64,000 nucleotides of DNA from Moniliella sp. 'wahieum' (GCA_003971905.1 RSEE01000097.1:62001-126000), one strand, 5' to 3'. Counted from the first letter of the stretch, positions 34,344-46,339 are shown. The notes: generated from the letters alone by a model not told the origin. Numbers and translations are program-made.

Positions 34344-37300
34344 TCAAGCAGGGATAGAGCTAGCCCATGCCAGAGCCGCTAGAGCAGGTCCATTATCATC
34401 ACGGAAACGCAATATTCCGTCGCTGTCCGCCTCGTCCAAGCCTTTTGCCCACGGAGAACCATAGACTGTTGCACCGCGAACGCCCGTCCTTCCCGATCGA
34501 AGCGCATGCCCGGAGGAAAAGCCGTGCCCAAGGATAACGTCGAGAGCCGCGCTGTGGCTCGCGACATGGAGGCTGGCGTTCCGTTTGCCGCAGCGGCAGC
34601 TGGAACGCTAGCCAAGTCTTGGGTCAACAAACCAATCAGCACATCAGGTCCTCTACGATGGCCGAGAGCGAGTCGATGGTGGCTTTGTGGCCGGTTTGGG
34701 CTGTAGGAGCAGGAACAAGTGGCAAGCCAGCTTGGCTTGACGTACTTGAACTCGAGGGGGGAGGCAGTAACGTGGAAAAAGTTGGAGTTCCAGACCCCAA
34801 GCTCGGTGGGTTGATTTGCGAAGGTTCGGTGGCGCTGAATGCCTGTCCCGTTCCCCCACTTGAACGTGCCCCCACTGACCCTGAGCTGCTGCGAGACTCC
34901 GACTCGGGCGCGGTTGTCGATGTCGACGGAATGGGCGGTAAGGGACTGTTGGTCAGTGTGTTGGGCCCGGCCGAGTATCCCGGGGTAGCCAACAGAATGG
35001 ACTCGATCATTCGTTTAGTTTTTTGGAGCAAAAGGCAGGCCTGGTCGAGGCTTTGGCGGGATGCCAAGAGAAGACTGCGAGTGATCATCTCGTTGGCTAG
35101 GATTTCAAACCGGCGACGGGTCACTTGGGCATTGGCCAGAGCGGCTACTGTGGCAGGTGGCAAGGAGGAAATGGTATCAGGTTTGGAACCATCAATCTCT
35201 ACTGCGAGTTTGACTGGTCCATCGGGGTGGAGACGGGTGGAAGCTTGGAGCGGTCGAGGGGTCCCGGAACGTCAAATCCGCCTCCAGAACCATCACCTCT
35301 TCCAAAAGTCCATCCCAAACGCAATGTTGGCCGCGGCCAACATGGGAGACACAGGGCCCGGACTGAGCATAGCCGGGTCAAACCCAAATTGGACCAGGTA
35401 GTCATCCGATGCGTCAAGGGCCGTATGAGCACGCCTCTCTTCCCTTGACCGACGGGGGACCGATCCATCCGTCGACGCTCGCGAGCCCTCCAACGGCGGT
35501 GCCAACGAGGAATAAAGCTGACCAAAGTTGTACTCCAACTCTAGGAGGATCTCCCTGGTATCACCAAAATGAACCATACCCAGGTCCACGTCCACTTTCT
35601 TTCCGTCGGCTGAGACGACGATCGCAGTAGCGCCCACTGCACGACGGACACGCATCTCGTTGTTCTCCGGTAGACTGATTCGAATCACCACATCCGTCAA
35701 GGCGACCGACAACAACGATCCCACGCACCCGGCTGCCGCTCGCGTAGGTCTGCAAAGCGGTGAACGAAAGTGTAAGTACCACCAGTGTGGTTGGAGATGA
35801 GCCACATGGACGAAGGGTCGTGCTTGGAGCCCAAACCAAAACAGTGGATTGGCACGCCTGCCAATTCGGAGCGGCTCAAGACGAGGTCCATCGATGCTCT
35901 CCTGGGCGCCGAAGCCGAATCGTCAATCAACATCATGCCCGCCACGGGGTTCTTGGAGACACGTTGCAACATCACATCCAAACCCACATTCAATGCACTG
36001 GTGGAATCGATCCGGTCTGGGTTGGCCCCGGCACCAGCATACTGCGACAGGTCCTCAACGTACGGCTCGGACGACTCCAGTACCCGCGCCGCCAAGAGAT
36101 CTAGAAACTCGACCAAGTCGCTCGGCTGCTCTCCACCCCCACCCGTAGCAATCTCGTCTTGGCCACAAACCCGCCGTGCGAGCGCAAGCCCGGACGAAAG
36201 GCGACCAAACTGATCCGATCCCGTTCTCCCAGCGAGTCAACCAAAAACTGAAGCGTCGACCGTACCAGGCCCAGCTTGAGCGAATCCGATGCGCCACCAA
36301 CAGGATCCGGCAGCGGCGGAACGGCAACCATGATGATCAAGTCAACCGCCGTGTGGGGGTACAGGCGTGGTGGGTCGACGCTAGGGTCGTATCCCAATAC
36401 GGAGCGCCAATCAGGCACATCGGATCGGAGAGGCAACCCTGGCAAAGGTAGGTTGGCCAACGAAAGGGGCTTGGCCGACGAAGAGCCGGCGACCAAGGCG
36501 CGGCGAGGAGAGGACGGTGCTGGCTGCTGACCGATGCGACGACTGGCGCGAAAGGGGAGGGCGGTAGGACGAGGTGCTTGAGCGAGAAGGATTGTCATCA
36601 TCAAGTGCTGGGTCGACATGGGGGCCATCAAAGCCAGGTGGCATAGGAAACGATTCTGTTGCATCCGATTTGCCAGCCAAATCGTGCGGAAGGACAAGAC
36701 GACTTGTGGCTAGGATGGTGGATTGCATCCATCAAGGCAGAAATTTGTTCCTTCCAGACGGTTGCTTGGCGCTCGCTGTCAAAGACGATGACAAACTCAT
36801 CCATGTTCGGATCAATCATGCGGATGCTCACAGATGGTTGCTCCGCGGACGACGTATTGGCCACGAACGGATATGGCGCAGATATATTCGACCCTTGAGT
36901 CGGAGGCACGATTTGGAGGACGAAGCAATGGGCGCTGGATCGTTCGGAGGCCCTTCTAGCGCACACAGAATGGCCTGTTCAAATAGATAAACCCAAAACT
37001 TGCGCACCACCTGATCTTGGAAGATGCTCAACGAATCCATCAAGTACAGTTCGCCAAAATGAGTCAAATTGTGACCTTTCCAATCAAGCATGTGCGTCTT
37101 CAGATCCTCCTTGACTTGCTTGCGAAGCCCGTCTTCGGAAGCGGGCAACATTCCCAGCCCGGCGGCAGGCGGCAACAGTCTCCCATGATGCCGAAGCGAC
37201 TTAGGCCCTACCAAGTTAACGAGGTGGTCACGCTGCACAGAGGAAGAAGAGGAAGAAGCAGCAGCAGCGTCCTCTTCAGGGAGGTCATAGAGCGTTTTGG

Positions 37301-38858
37301 TGATCCGAGGGTATTCCCTGCTCTCGCCCTCTGCACTTGGAAGGCTAAAACCCAGGCCGTCCGGAACAGGGGAAAGTGCTTGGTGCAGCCCTTTCCTGCG
37401 CCGCGGGGATGCCCCGAGCGGAGGGGATGTGACGAGCGAATGGACGCTCATTGGGTGGAGACTGCTCACCCCACTGCTAATGCTAGGTCTCCGATGCGGA
37501 TCGCTCATCTCGGATGCTGGGCGACGCCCTGGGACAGCCACAACGACAACAGTTGTCAGTGTTTGTTTTCCATCCGCCGTGGGTGGGTCACGGCGAGTAA
37601 GTGTACCAAATTCAGGCTCGATGGTCAATGTGGGCTTGAGGATGGGTCCGCTGGACCGGATCGGCTCAGCCCTGTCGTCTCCATTACTGTCCAGCAATGC
37701 GTATGGGTAATGGACGAAGCAGGAGACGATAACGATTCCTCACGACGCCAGACGATTCCATCATGCCAGTCAAGCGCCCCGACTTGGTCCCGCTGAGGGG
37801 ATCAGCGTTCAGCTCGACACGTCGGCGACATACGTGGCACACCAGTTGTTCATTTTCCTGGCCCGGAGCAAGACTACTGGGATCTTTTTTGCTCTTGAGT
37901 AGATTCCCAAATCTCTCTTGGTGCCGCTGATGGGCGAGGATGGTCTTGGATCGCCATACGTGATGGTAAAGCACTCATAGTGAACAGTGTGGCCACAGAC
38001 GGGTTGGACATGCGGCCGCTCACCTTGCAGCCGCAACGACAAGGGCTCCAGACAGAGGGGGCATTCGGGCTCGTTGGTGATATCAAGGACCGACTGGCTG
38101 CGGCTCAACGTGTCGTGGGAGACAGGCTCAACTAGGCGAGAAAGGGAACGGGCAGGTGGATCACCCCACTGCCAGGCGAACCATTGGCGGGCGGGGTGAT
38201 TGCTGTGCCCCGATTGAGCCTGTTAGCAACATCGGATTCAGGGTGGGTGCAAGGACAGGCGTGGCGGCAGGAGCGGGATGCCTGTGATCCCTGCGATTGA
38301 ACACAGAAGGGAAACCAAATAGACTGGTCCGTTTGGTCTTGGATTTGGCTTTGGGGGCAAGTTTGGAGTCGAATGTCTTTGGGGCGGCCTGGAGGGGGGA
38401 TGCCATTGTCGGGACAGACTCTCCGATGAGGCGCTCGAGTTTGGAGCGGGACGGGAAGGACCTGCTGGGCTCGGTGGAGCTGGCGGACATGGTCAAGGAT
38501 GGGCTGCTGTGGCTGCTGATGCTGCCTCCGGCGGGTAGAGACCAGATGTGGTGGTTCGGGCGGTGGCTGTGGGGAAGGAAGGGAATCACAAACATGGTCA
38601 GCGATACTGCGCCCTACCCCATTACGCATGATCATTGCACGATGGCCAAAACTGCGCGCCGTGTTGGGAGAAGAGAAGAACGGTGGGCGTTGCCTGGGGC
38701 GCGTGGCCCCCGGAGCCAGAGGAAGAGACACGTACCAGTGAGGGTTGCTGTTCCATGGGGAGGGGCCGTGAGGGATCGGGGGGAGGGAGGGCGAGGCGGG
38801 GCGATGGGGCAGGTGCTTGGAGGGCCAGGCGACGAGGGGGCTTCTGGTGGCGGAACAT
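34344..38858 (-). CDS. RING-PH-VWA scaffold protein (Ste5/Far1 type), copy 2, frame-disrupted
   Basis: Paralogue of 20935-24951 on the other strand. ATG 38858 opens MFRHQKPPRRLALQAP and a Pro-rich leader; an intron runs from about 38737 (GTACGT) to about 38570 (CCCACAG). Then a basic segment (KSKTKRTSLFGFPSVF), RING at about 38060-37800 (EPECPLCLE, VCGHTVHYECF, LVCHVCRRR), PH at about 37160-36780 (DWKGHNLTHFGEL, VYLFEQAILCALE, LRLKGRIYLRHIRS), VWA at about 36350-35700 (DLIIMVAVPP, ALNVGLDVMLQR, SMDLVLSRSE, HCFGLG) and the helical tail (QQSMVLRGQKAW, DNGPALAALAWA) to a stop at 34344. The VWA metal-binding motif is missing here too. Several frame changes occur (for example near 37690, 36130 and 35700). 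Sequence strings are similar but not identical to copy 1, so the duplication is old. Confidence 0.75.
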
Positions 38859-38878
38859 GCGAGCGGGAGGAGGGGGAG

Positions 38879-38930
38879 CAGGTGGTGGTGGTGGTGGTGG
38901 TGGTGGTGGTAGGGTGGTGGGGTGGTAGGG
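38879..38930 (+). repeat. (GGT)n microsatellite
   Basis: Long GTG/GGT run immediately upstream of scaffold copy 2 on its coding strand. Confidence 0.85.
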
Positions 38931-39541
38931 GTGGTAGGGGAGGATGTGAGTGCGTGAGTGTGGCTGACGGGTGGTACGTACACCAGACTGTGTTATTATT
39001 ACCTGCTAGCCGACACAGCTCCTGCTTCCAGACAATCGAAGGCGCATCTATGCAGACACGAGCCACAGTGCTGGGTGCCGGCTGCCGCCAGTGCATCTGC
39101 ACATGCTGCGCTGGTGCCCTGGCGCACCAAGCGCTAATACTAAAGACCAGACGCCCTCCGCCTGCCGACAGAACGACATGCTCAACGTTACTTGCTGAAT
39201 CGCCCGTCCCCCTGGGCCTGGCTCTAGGCCACACTGGCCCCCCTGCACCCTGGTGCGCAGGAGAGCAGTGTGGGATGCGAGGTGGGGCAGCAGCGCATGC
39301 GGCAAGTGCTCTGCGTGCGTGTGCAGAAGAAGCGCCGTGGCTGCTGTGGCGCACCGCCTACCAGCCCTACCACGCCCTACCCTGCCCTCCCAGCCGCCTG
39401 ATGCTGATAGCAGAATGAAATGTTTGTCTCCGCAACTATCAACTCTCGACTCTTCCCCCTTCCACGCGCTCCACCCCCTGCAAAACCCTAAGAAAAATGA
39501 TCGATCATCGACTTCAATTCTATCGGGAGGCTTCCGTCTTC

Positions 39542-39569
39542 AAGCTTCAACGTTCAAGCTTCAAGCTTC
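39542..39569 (-). repeat. Heptad array mixing GAAGCTT and GAACGTT
   Basis: Plus strand reads AAGCTTC, AACGTTC, AAGCTTC, AAGCTTC. One unit carries a different palindrome (AACGTT) in the same register. Confidence 0.85.
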
Positions 39570-39783
39570 AGATTCACCGGCACCCTTCCATCCACCACAC
39601 AGAATATATGTATGCGGACCAAGTGCGGAAACCATATGCGGCGCCAAAAGGGGTCTTGCGGCCCAAACAGCGTCTGACGATCGGGCCAAGCCAAGCCAAG
39701 CATATACTGATACGCAGTCAAGCCAATCGAGAGGTGGCCGTGGAAGCACCTTGTAGCACCTGGTTAGCTTACTGTGCGTGGTG

Positions 39784-39804
39784 CGACCGGTGACCGGTGA
39801 CCCG
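39784..39804 (+). repeat. GACCGGT heptad repeat
   Basis: Two perfect GACCGGT units then GACCCGG. Confidence 0.75.
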
Positions 39805-39956
39805 GTTACATATCAGATGCTGCTCATCCTTTTCCAACAACCCGCAGACATCAGTGCATCACACACACCCTTGTTAGCTGATACACTGATGCGCCGATGG
39901 GCCCTGCAAGGCCCTGCACCTTCGCGGGTGTGTCAAGCAGTTGTCAAGCAGTTGCC

Positions 39957-39977
39957 AAGCTTCAAGCTTCAAGCTTC
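39957..39977 (-). repeat. GAAGCTT heptad array, opposite orientation
   Basis: Three perfect AAGCTTC units on the plus strand. Confidence 0.85.
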
Positions 39978-41205
39978 GATCTCCACCTCATATACGTAGC
40001 CATCCACAGCCATATAGCGTAGTAGGAACGCTGGGGGACTGGTAATTACCGTTACCGGTTACTGGATAGGCCCTACCATTCTCACAATAGAGCCTCTCCA
40101 GAGTATACCTCCTCTCCGATTGCGAAACCGTACCCTGCATTCCCTTCCCGTCGGTGCGTCACGCCTATTTTAGTACACTAGCCCCTACCGGCCATCTCTA
40201 GCACTTTCCAATAGAGGTGCTGCACACCATCACACTGCTCAGTAGATCGTGCAAGCGGTATGATTATGATTGCAACCCAAAGCCCAAACCACAGGTTGGT
40301 GCATTTCGCCTTTTCCATGTTTTGCATTGCCCCCCCCTGAAGATGAGGTCGATGATCGATGAGGCCGATGAGGCCGATGGGGTACCATCTGTGCATCATG
40401 CATCATGTGCATCATGTTCCTTCCCAGAGGGAAAAAGAAACATTCTCCAGGCATCCTCCGTCGGTGCATCTGGACACCAATTCAATGCACTATTACCAAC
40501 TGCTTGTAGCGCGCATATTGCTCTCCATAAGCGTCTCGCAAACGGTGTTTCCAAATTCCATCTTTGCATTCTATCACACACGCAATGACGTTCCATGGAA
40601 GGAGGGATAGAGGGCGCATGGGCTGCTAAAAAGAGAAGGCAATGGGACAAGCCATTGCAGGACAAGCCACAGATGGCACGGCTGCTGCGCTCGCGGCCTT
40701 CCACAAAACGCACATCAGGTGTTGGACGTTGAACGTTCAAGTGAACGTTGATTGGTGTGGCAGGGAGGGCCTGTGCTGCCGATTGCGGCCTATGCGCTGT
40801 GCCTATAGGCCTAGCTACTAAGCGTCTAGGATGCCAGCTGTTAATGACGCGTTGCGTAACCGGGTAACCCGCACGTAACCACACCAGCCACAAGCCCATC
40901 TGTCGATCTGCGCATCAATCATCATTAATCGATAATCATCGATCATCGACTCACACTCACTGTCACTGTGATATGTGACGTGTGTGGACACACCACTGTG
41001 GCGTACCCAAGTGACATGCATGTCACACGTGTCAACGTGTGGCGGACGTGTGCCAGGCCCGTTCAAACGTGTTCAACGAACGTTCATCTTACCTGCGCTA
41101 AAATTTAAAATGTTGATGTCGAAATGTGCAACTTGTGTTGTGGCGACTGAGACGCAAGGCTAATATACGAGGAGACCACCGGGCCTACGGCCCGGTCAGC
41201 TGCTG

Positions 41206-41315
41206 CGTCGCCACCGTCGCCACCGTTCCCCTGTGCCACCTTAGCCACCGTTTGCCCCTTCGCACCGTAGCCACCGTTCCCCGGTCCCGTCGCCACCTTA
41301 GCCACCGTTCCACCG
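41206..41315 (+). repeat. GCCACCGT-rich imperfect tandem repeat
   Basis: GCCACCGT/GCCACCTTA words recur about ten times at spacings of 6-18 bases. Both strands stay open through it, a by-product of the repeat. Confidence 0.65.
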
Positions 41316-41474
41316 TTGTAAGACCGGAGGAACCCAGGGAATTGGGTGAAAGAACCTCTGGAAATGTAGAGCAATGCAATCGCGATGGTGGTGGTTTAGG
41401 TCTAAGCCTTGTGCCACCTAGAGACAGGGGTTCAGACAAGCCTGAGTATACACGTGGAGGCTTCGGAGGACAAA

Positions 41475-42830
41475 TCAGGTGAAGGGTGATGAGACGCCTT
41501 GCCTAAGTACGGGACCAGGGGTCCCAACAACCGTCGGTACCTTCACGCTGGAACCCTTCCACGTGGAGAGGGCAAATAATATCACCGATTCTCTGGCTGC
41601 GGGTGGCTGGGAACGTGGCACGGTCGGCACGTGCCTATGACGCAAAAGTGTGCAGGATTCCCAGCCGATCTTATGAGACGACGTGCTGGCCGAGATTGAT
41701 GCCTTCATCTGCACGGAGTTCAGACGGATCCGGGGCGACGAGGATCCCCAAGGTGCCAAGGACGACCACTTCGACATGCTCATGAGCCTGCCTCTTCGGC
41801 TGGGAGGATGTGGCAGCCCGCTTTACTCGTATATCGCGCCCACGCCCGTGCCGCGGCCAACGAGGTCAACGACTATCTCATTACCACTTATGTTGACCGT
41901 TCGGGACCGCAAACGGCAAGGGCCAACGCATTACGAAGCAACGCCAGCGCTGCCGCGAGATGTGGGAGCAAAGTCGACAGGAGCTGCTCCAGAAGCTGGA
42001 CGCTGCCGATGGTCGCCATGTGGTTGAGCACAGCAACCCGCTGAGCCACAACTGGCTCTCCGCCATTCCATCCGTCCCGTACCTCAAGCTCTCTGACCAG
42101 CAGGTCCAGGTTGGTCTCCAGCTCCGCACGCTGTGCCGCACCACGCGCAGCATGTGCAAGTGCGGCATCATGTCCTCGCTGGAACATATCATGTCCTGCA
42201 CCCGCACCCAGGCCAAGTTTGGTGCGTTGCATGAGGCAGTGCGGGAGCCCATTCTCCAGCTCCTCCGCTCCATCCCCGACACCCACGTCCACAACGAACC
42301 TATGGTGGAGGAAGAGGATGGGACGAGGCGCGGACGGAAGGCACAGCGCACCGATTACCGCGTGATGGGGCCCGGAGCACTGGGAGGAACCGGAATGGAG
42401 TAGACCACACGCTGCGCGGACACGGGATCGCAGGAGGCGCAGAGCGCGTACCGGCGGGTGGTGCATGAGAGCACTGCGTCGCCTTTGGAACGCCGGGAGA
42501 AGGAACTGCTTCGGCTGCTTGAACAAGCAGAATGCGACAAGAACGCCAAGTACCAGGGACGCACTCAAGAACCGTTTTTCCCCCTGGTTTGACGACGCGA
42601 GGATACTACGGCACCAAGACGGCGGGCAAGTTGTTTGCGCATTGGAAGGAGTGGCTACTAAGTCTCAGTGGAAATGGTTCCTCGCTCGTATGTCAACCAC
42701 GTTCCTCCGTGTCCACACGCGCTTCCTAGGGTACGGGACCGGATGGCGTGAGCCGGAGGGTCCTGATATCCTGGCGATCCCCCTGGTTTTGACCTTAGTG
42801 GCGTTCCAAGTAACCCTCGCAAGATGAACG
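41475..42830 (+). mobile_element. 3' remnant of a non-LTR retrotransposon (reverse-transcriptase C-terminal region), copy 1
   Basis: Plus-strand pieces in three frames follow the end of a LINE-type polyprotein: LAEIDAFICTEFRRIRGDED, LMSLPLRLGGCG, ALLVYRAHARAAANEV, then LSDQQVQVGLQLRTL, a CKC...H...C finger (CKCGIMSSLEHIMSC, about 42158-42202), FGALHEAVREPIL, and TDYRV. After it come EKELLRLLEQAECDKNAKYQ and HWKEW...RMSTTFLRVHTRF. The finger after the thumb and the THVHNEPMV segment fit CRE/SLACS-like or related fungal elements; the clade is a guess. No complete reverse-transcriptase catalytic domain is present upstream, consistent with 5' truncation. Frame changes make it inactive as read. 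Confidence 0.6.
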
Positions 42831-43882
42831 GTTCGGTTTAGACGTAGCGTTCCCCCTGTCCCAGCCTTAAGCTCTGTCAATGGAATGCACACAATATAGA
42901 GATACGGTGTGGTAACCTAGGGTATTCTCCCGCGTGGGAGCAGCAAGCAATATGCGGGCGCCTCTATCGATGGTTTGGCGGAACGTTTTCCTTCTCAGCG
43001 TCAGCATACGACGTCTTGAATCAGTCACGTTTTTACCAGTAATCTAGTAATCATTGCACGCACAGGAGACATACACGGAAGTTCTCCCTAATACGTTGCA
43101 TCGGACCACAAGTCTGGGAGGGGCAGGCGTTCTGAGCTGCCTCAGTCATATTCACACAGTGTAGGAATCATCGGAGTTGACCACGGAGGGATTGCATCCA
43201 GAGGTGGGAAAAGGACGAGCATTATGGCTTCCGTCTTGATGCTTGATGCTTGACGGCTATGTCTTGGACGCTGTCACTGCCCCACTCAGAGGCTGAATCT
43301 GTGCCCCGTCCAGGGCTCCGGCTTGGGCTTCATCTAGCTCTCTTTCATGAAGCTCTCGACGAAACGCGGAAGAGGTTCATCCCGCTTGGGTTGTCCGCCA
43401 ATATAGTCAAATGGGCGAATATGACTTCCGAATCTGTAGCGGGCACAAACGTCGCGCTAATGTCGCGAGCTACGAGCAAGGCAGCGCTTGGCATGTAAGT
43501 AGACTGTGTGCATGGTGGAGGAGAGAAGAGCTACGTATACTCATCAGCTTGGTGTGCTTGTTGGCAGCGCCCACAGTTGATAGGGCTGAACGGATTCGTC
43601 TCCATTTGCCGCCATCTCACCAGGATGCGTTTCGCGCCCTAGTGCCACCGTTCACTCTACTCTCCTTTTGTATCAAAGCACGTTCAACGTCGTTCGCCCT
43701 ACAGCCACTTCCACCCTCCTTACCGTACTCCGCATCTTTCTCCTTTATTTGCTCTTCTTGCTGGCATGATCATCATGCTGCGCAATTCAAACCGGAACAT
43801 ACTTATAACCCATTTTGTCCGCCCATAACCCCTCACCCCTCACCACCTACACACCACCTATACTGTTTGTCAACCTTCCATC
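42831..43882. other. Spacer between retroelement remnant and a lone 5' exon
   Basis: No supported gene. The last ~80 bases look like a promoter/leader: TTATAA at 43803-43808, then a C/A-rich stretch to ATG 43883. Confidence 0.45.
43803..43808 (+). promoter_or_regulatory. Putative TATA box
   Basis: TTATAA 75 bases upstream of ATG 43883. Position and context fit; function is inferred. Confidence 0.35.
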
Positions 43883-44026
43883 ATGACGTCCCAGTCCAGC
43901 CTTCGACCGTCGCGGCGCATTCGCCCGCAAAGCTCAGCTTTTCCCAAGAAGCGCAAGGTTTCTCCTTTCGTCAAGAGAACTGTTATGTGTGACATGAGTT
44001 CTCTTCCCATCGTCCGACCGCTTCGG
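43883..44026 (+). CDS. Isolated first exon of an unknown nuclear-type protein
   Basis: ATG 43883 (TTCCATCATG) opens MTSQSSLRPSRRIRPQSSAF, directly followed by PKKRKV (residues 21-26), a classical monopartite nuclear-localisation motif, then SPFVKR. A donor-like GTACGT follows codon 48 (about 44026). No plausible second exon was found; candidate acceptors near 44064 and 44120 lead quickly to stops. Downstream is a retroelement fragment. I read it as the 5' end of a gene whose remainder is lost, but it could be a chance frame. Confidence 0.35.
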
Positions 44027-44479
44027 TACGTTACCCGCGTCTCCCATCAACCTTACGTATGACGCAGAAATAAGTTGTGACGGCGCTGTTGATATGCTGA
44101 TGTTGATGCGATGGGCCAGGCGAAATAACACTGGACAATACCACTGTCACAGTCGGGGCTATAAGGCGAGGGAGACCAGAATCGGGACTAGGCCAAGGTG
44201 TAGCAATCGTTCGTGGGGAAGAACCAAGAACAGAGGACATGTGGTGCGAAGTGAAGAAACAGGGGGAGCGAGACACTCGAGACGAAGAAATTGGAAATGG
44301 GAGCGAGATCAGCCAAACTATGACAACCACAAAGCGCCCTTTGGCGATCTGGATAGCACCAGGCTGGACCGCCTAACCATGCACCGAATAAATGGGAGAG
44401 CTGTGCGACCCCCGGGAATGATGATGTCTCGGCACTGAATACTACGTCAATCTCCACAGTGATGGCGACCCCACTACAC

Positions 44480-45032
44480 TGTGGCAATAGTCCCAGCACC
44501 AGTGGCCACAATGCCCTGTGCCCCTCCCATGCCGTCCTGGCTGCAACATGAAAACGAAACCAACCCGTCGGAGACAAAACGCTTAAGCACGCAGATGTTG
44601 CGGGACCGGAGTTGCCAAAAAGGTTGTTATGCTTCCAGCGCCGGAGAAAGAGCTGTTTCGACTGCTGGAACAAGTGCCAAGCGACAACAATCTCAAATAC
44701 CAGGGTTGCACTCAAGTGCATTTCTTCTCGTTGAACATGACGCGGGCAACGCGTGATATTATGTCACCACTGCAAACGGCGAACACAATAAGATGTTAGA
44801 GCACTGGAAGGCATTAAGTGGCGAAGAGTTCATCATTGCTCAGATGGTTCAACATGTTCTCCGCTCACATGCCTATACCTTTGCACGCTCATTAAAGTCC
44901 ACGCGCGCTTCAAACGGGTTGAAAGCGAATGGCAGGCGCCGGACGGTCCTAACCGGCAGTGTTGGCGACTGTGCATTGCTTTCGCAATTGGGTTTGGCGC
45001 CAACCAATCGTCGAGCAGCTCACGCCGTATGA
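44480..45032 (+). mobile_element. 3' remnant of the same non-LTR element family, copy 2
   Basis: EKELFRLLEQVPSDNNLKYQ corresponds to EKELLRLLEQAECDKNAKYQ of copy 1. EHWKALSGEEFIIAQMVQHV and LRSHAYTFARS correspond to its HWKEW and LRVHTRF blocks. The order and spacing match the last ~450 bases of copy 1, in the same orientation. The reverse-transcriptase thumb and finger are not recognisable, so this copy is shorter or more decayed. Confidence 0.55.
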
Positions 45033-46339
45033 GCAGCCCCTCCCAATCGCAGTAGATGGGAGGACCACCCCTCTCGATGTTGAACGGATCCGGAGAAGGC
45101 ACATATATCTCCCTTTATATTGTGAGAGAGAGCAGGACGACTTTGATGACTGCGAAGCGTAGTATGTATGTCGGAGAATATAGGGAACCATATAGTTTTG
45201 TCACATATAGGGATCATTCACATTGCCGAAACGGTGCCGTGGTCTGCGTCACTCGGTGTGCCGAAGAGAGTGGATAAACTCACAGTCAATCGACAATGGC
45301 AGCTCGGCTCCATATCTTCTTCTTCGTTGTCTGCCGTGCTCTATCGTCGGTAACGTATCCAAACCCAACAAGTATACTGAAGAGACAAGTGGTTTAGCGC
45401 TTACGCGGCCCCTCATGTATCCGTATCGAGTATCTTCGCTCAGCTTATACCAACCCATCGGAGCAATAGTGCATAACGGGGCCAGCCCAGGCCGGTGGTG
45501 GGTGGCGGTCTGTGTGTGATTGTGGGAGCGCACATACGTATTGCTGCTCTTCTATGGCGACAAGGGGAGGGATGTGCATGTTGCACCGGTGCATGCAGCA
45601 TGCTGCATGCGGCAGCCCTTCGGTGGCGCGGCTTGATCGGGCTCGGAGTCCGGAGTTCCAAGGGGGGCGGTGGGGGAAGGGTCAGTTGAAACTGGAAGCT
45701 TTCATTTGACGAGGTAGGTTTGACGCTTACACACGGACCAGGGAGGAGGTGAGCGGCAGAGGCGTCTTTTGCTTTGCACGTGACTGTGTGATCAGCCGTG
45801 CATGCGGCTGCTGAGTTGGGCCTGGCTGGCTGGGGCCGGAAGTCCGACGGCTGAGTTGAGAGTGCTGAGGCAGCTGAGTGGCTAGGCGCAACGCAGTGCT
45901 GACGCGTGGGTTATGACGATGTGCATGTGACGTGTGACTGCGACCGATGACCGGTGTCTGGGACATGTGACAGTCGTGACAACGTACGCGCGGCGGGGCA
46001 CACACTGCTGGGGTGCAGGGGTGGTTTAAGACGCGATCTGCGCAGCCAGCTGGGCCAGCTAGACTCTCTTGCCGAGTCCAGCACGGCGCCAGTGGGCAGC
46101 GGGCCTCCGTCCCTTCCCAGCGCCCGCTCACATCTGCCGTGCCTGGTGGCGCATCGCTGGTCCCCGCCCGCCCACCCGAGCACTCGAGCATTCTATCCAG
46201 CTTATGCAGCACTCAGCAGCGCAGCTCAGCACCCGCCCGCGCTTCTCCCTTCTTGGTCCGCCCCTCTTTCTCTTTCTCCTTCCCCCCCCTCCCCCTCCCC
46301 CCACCTGCACGCCCACGTCCAGTTGTTGCCTCCCCCATC
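45033..46339. other. Upstream region of the secreted glycoprotein gene
   Basis: No supported gene. 45929-45955 holds heptad words GACGTGT, GACCGAT and GACCGGT. The last 100 bases (46240-46339) are strongly pyrimidine-rich, as in leaders of well-expressed fungal genes. Confidence 0.5.
45929..45955 (+). repeat. Short GANNNNT heptad group
   Basis: GACGTGT, a 6-base GACTGC slip, GACCGAT and GACCGGT. Confidence 0.6.

Larger units (their letters stand above)
38859..41474. other. Intergenic region with microsatellites and heptad arrays
   Basis: No supported gene. Starts with a GGT microsatellite (38879-38930, just 5' of scaffold copy 2). Heptad arrays lie at 39542-39569, 39784-39804 and 39957-39977, with degenerate ones at 40910-41045. 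A 167-codon minus-strand frame at 40396-40899 looks partly protein-like (LNWCPDAPTEDAWRMFLFPS) but has no known family. A GCCACCGT-rich tandem lies at 41206-41315. Confidence 0.45.

Noticed and set aside
38297..39418. 373-codon open frame on the plus strand
   Set aside because: Antisense to the start of scaffold copy 2 and running through the GGT microsatellite; low-complexity product.
41888..42568. 226-codon open frame on the minus strand
   Set aside because: Antisense to the retroelement remnant; the plus strand has the zinc-finger and reverse-transcriptase tail patterns.
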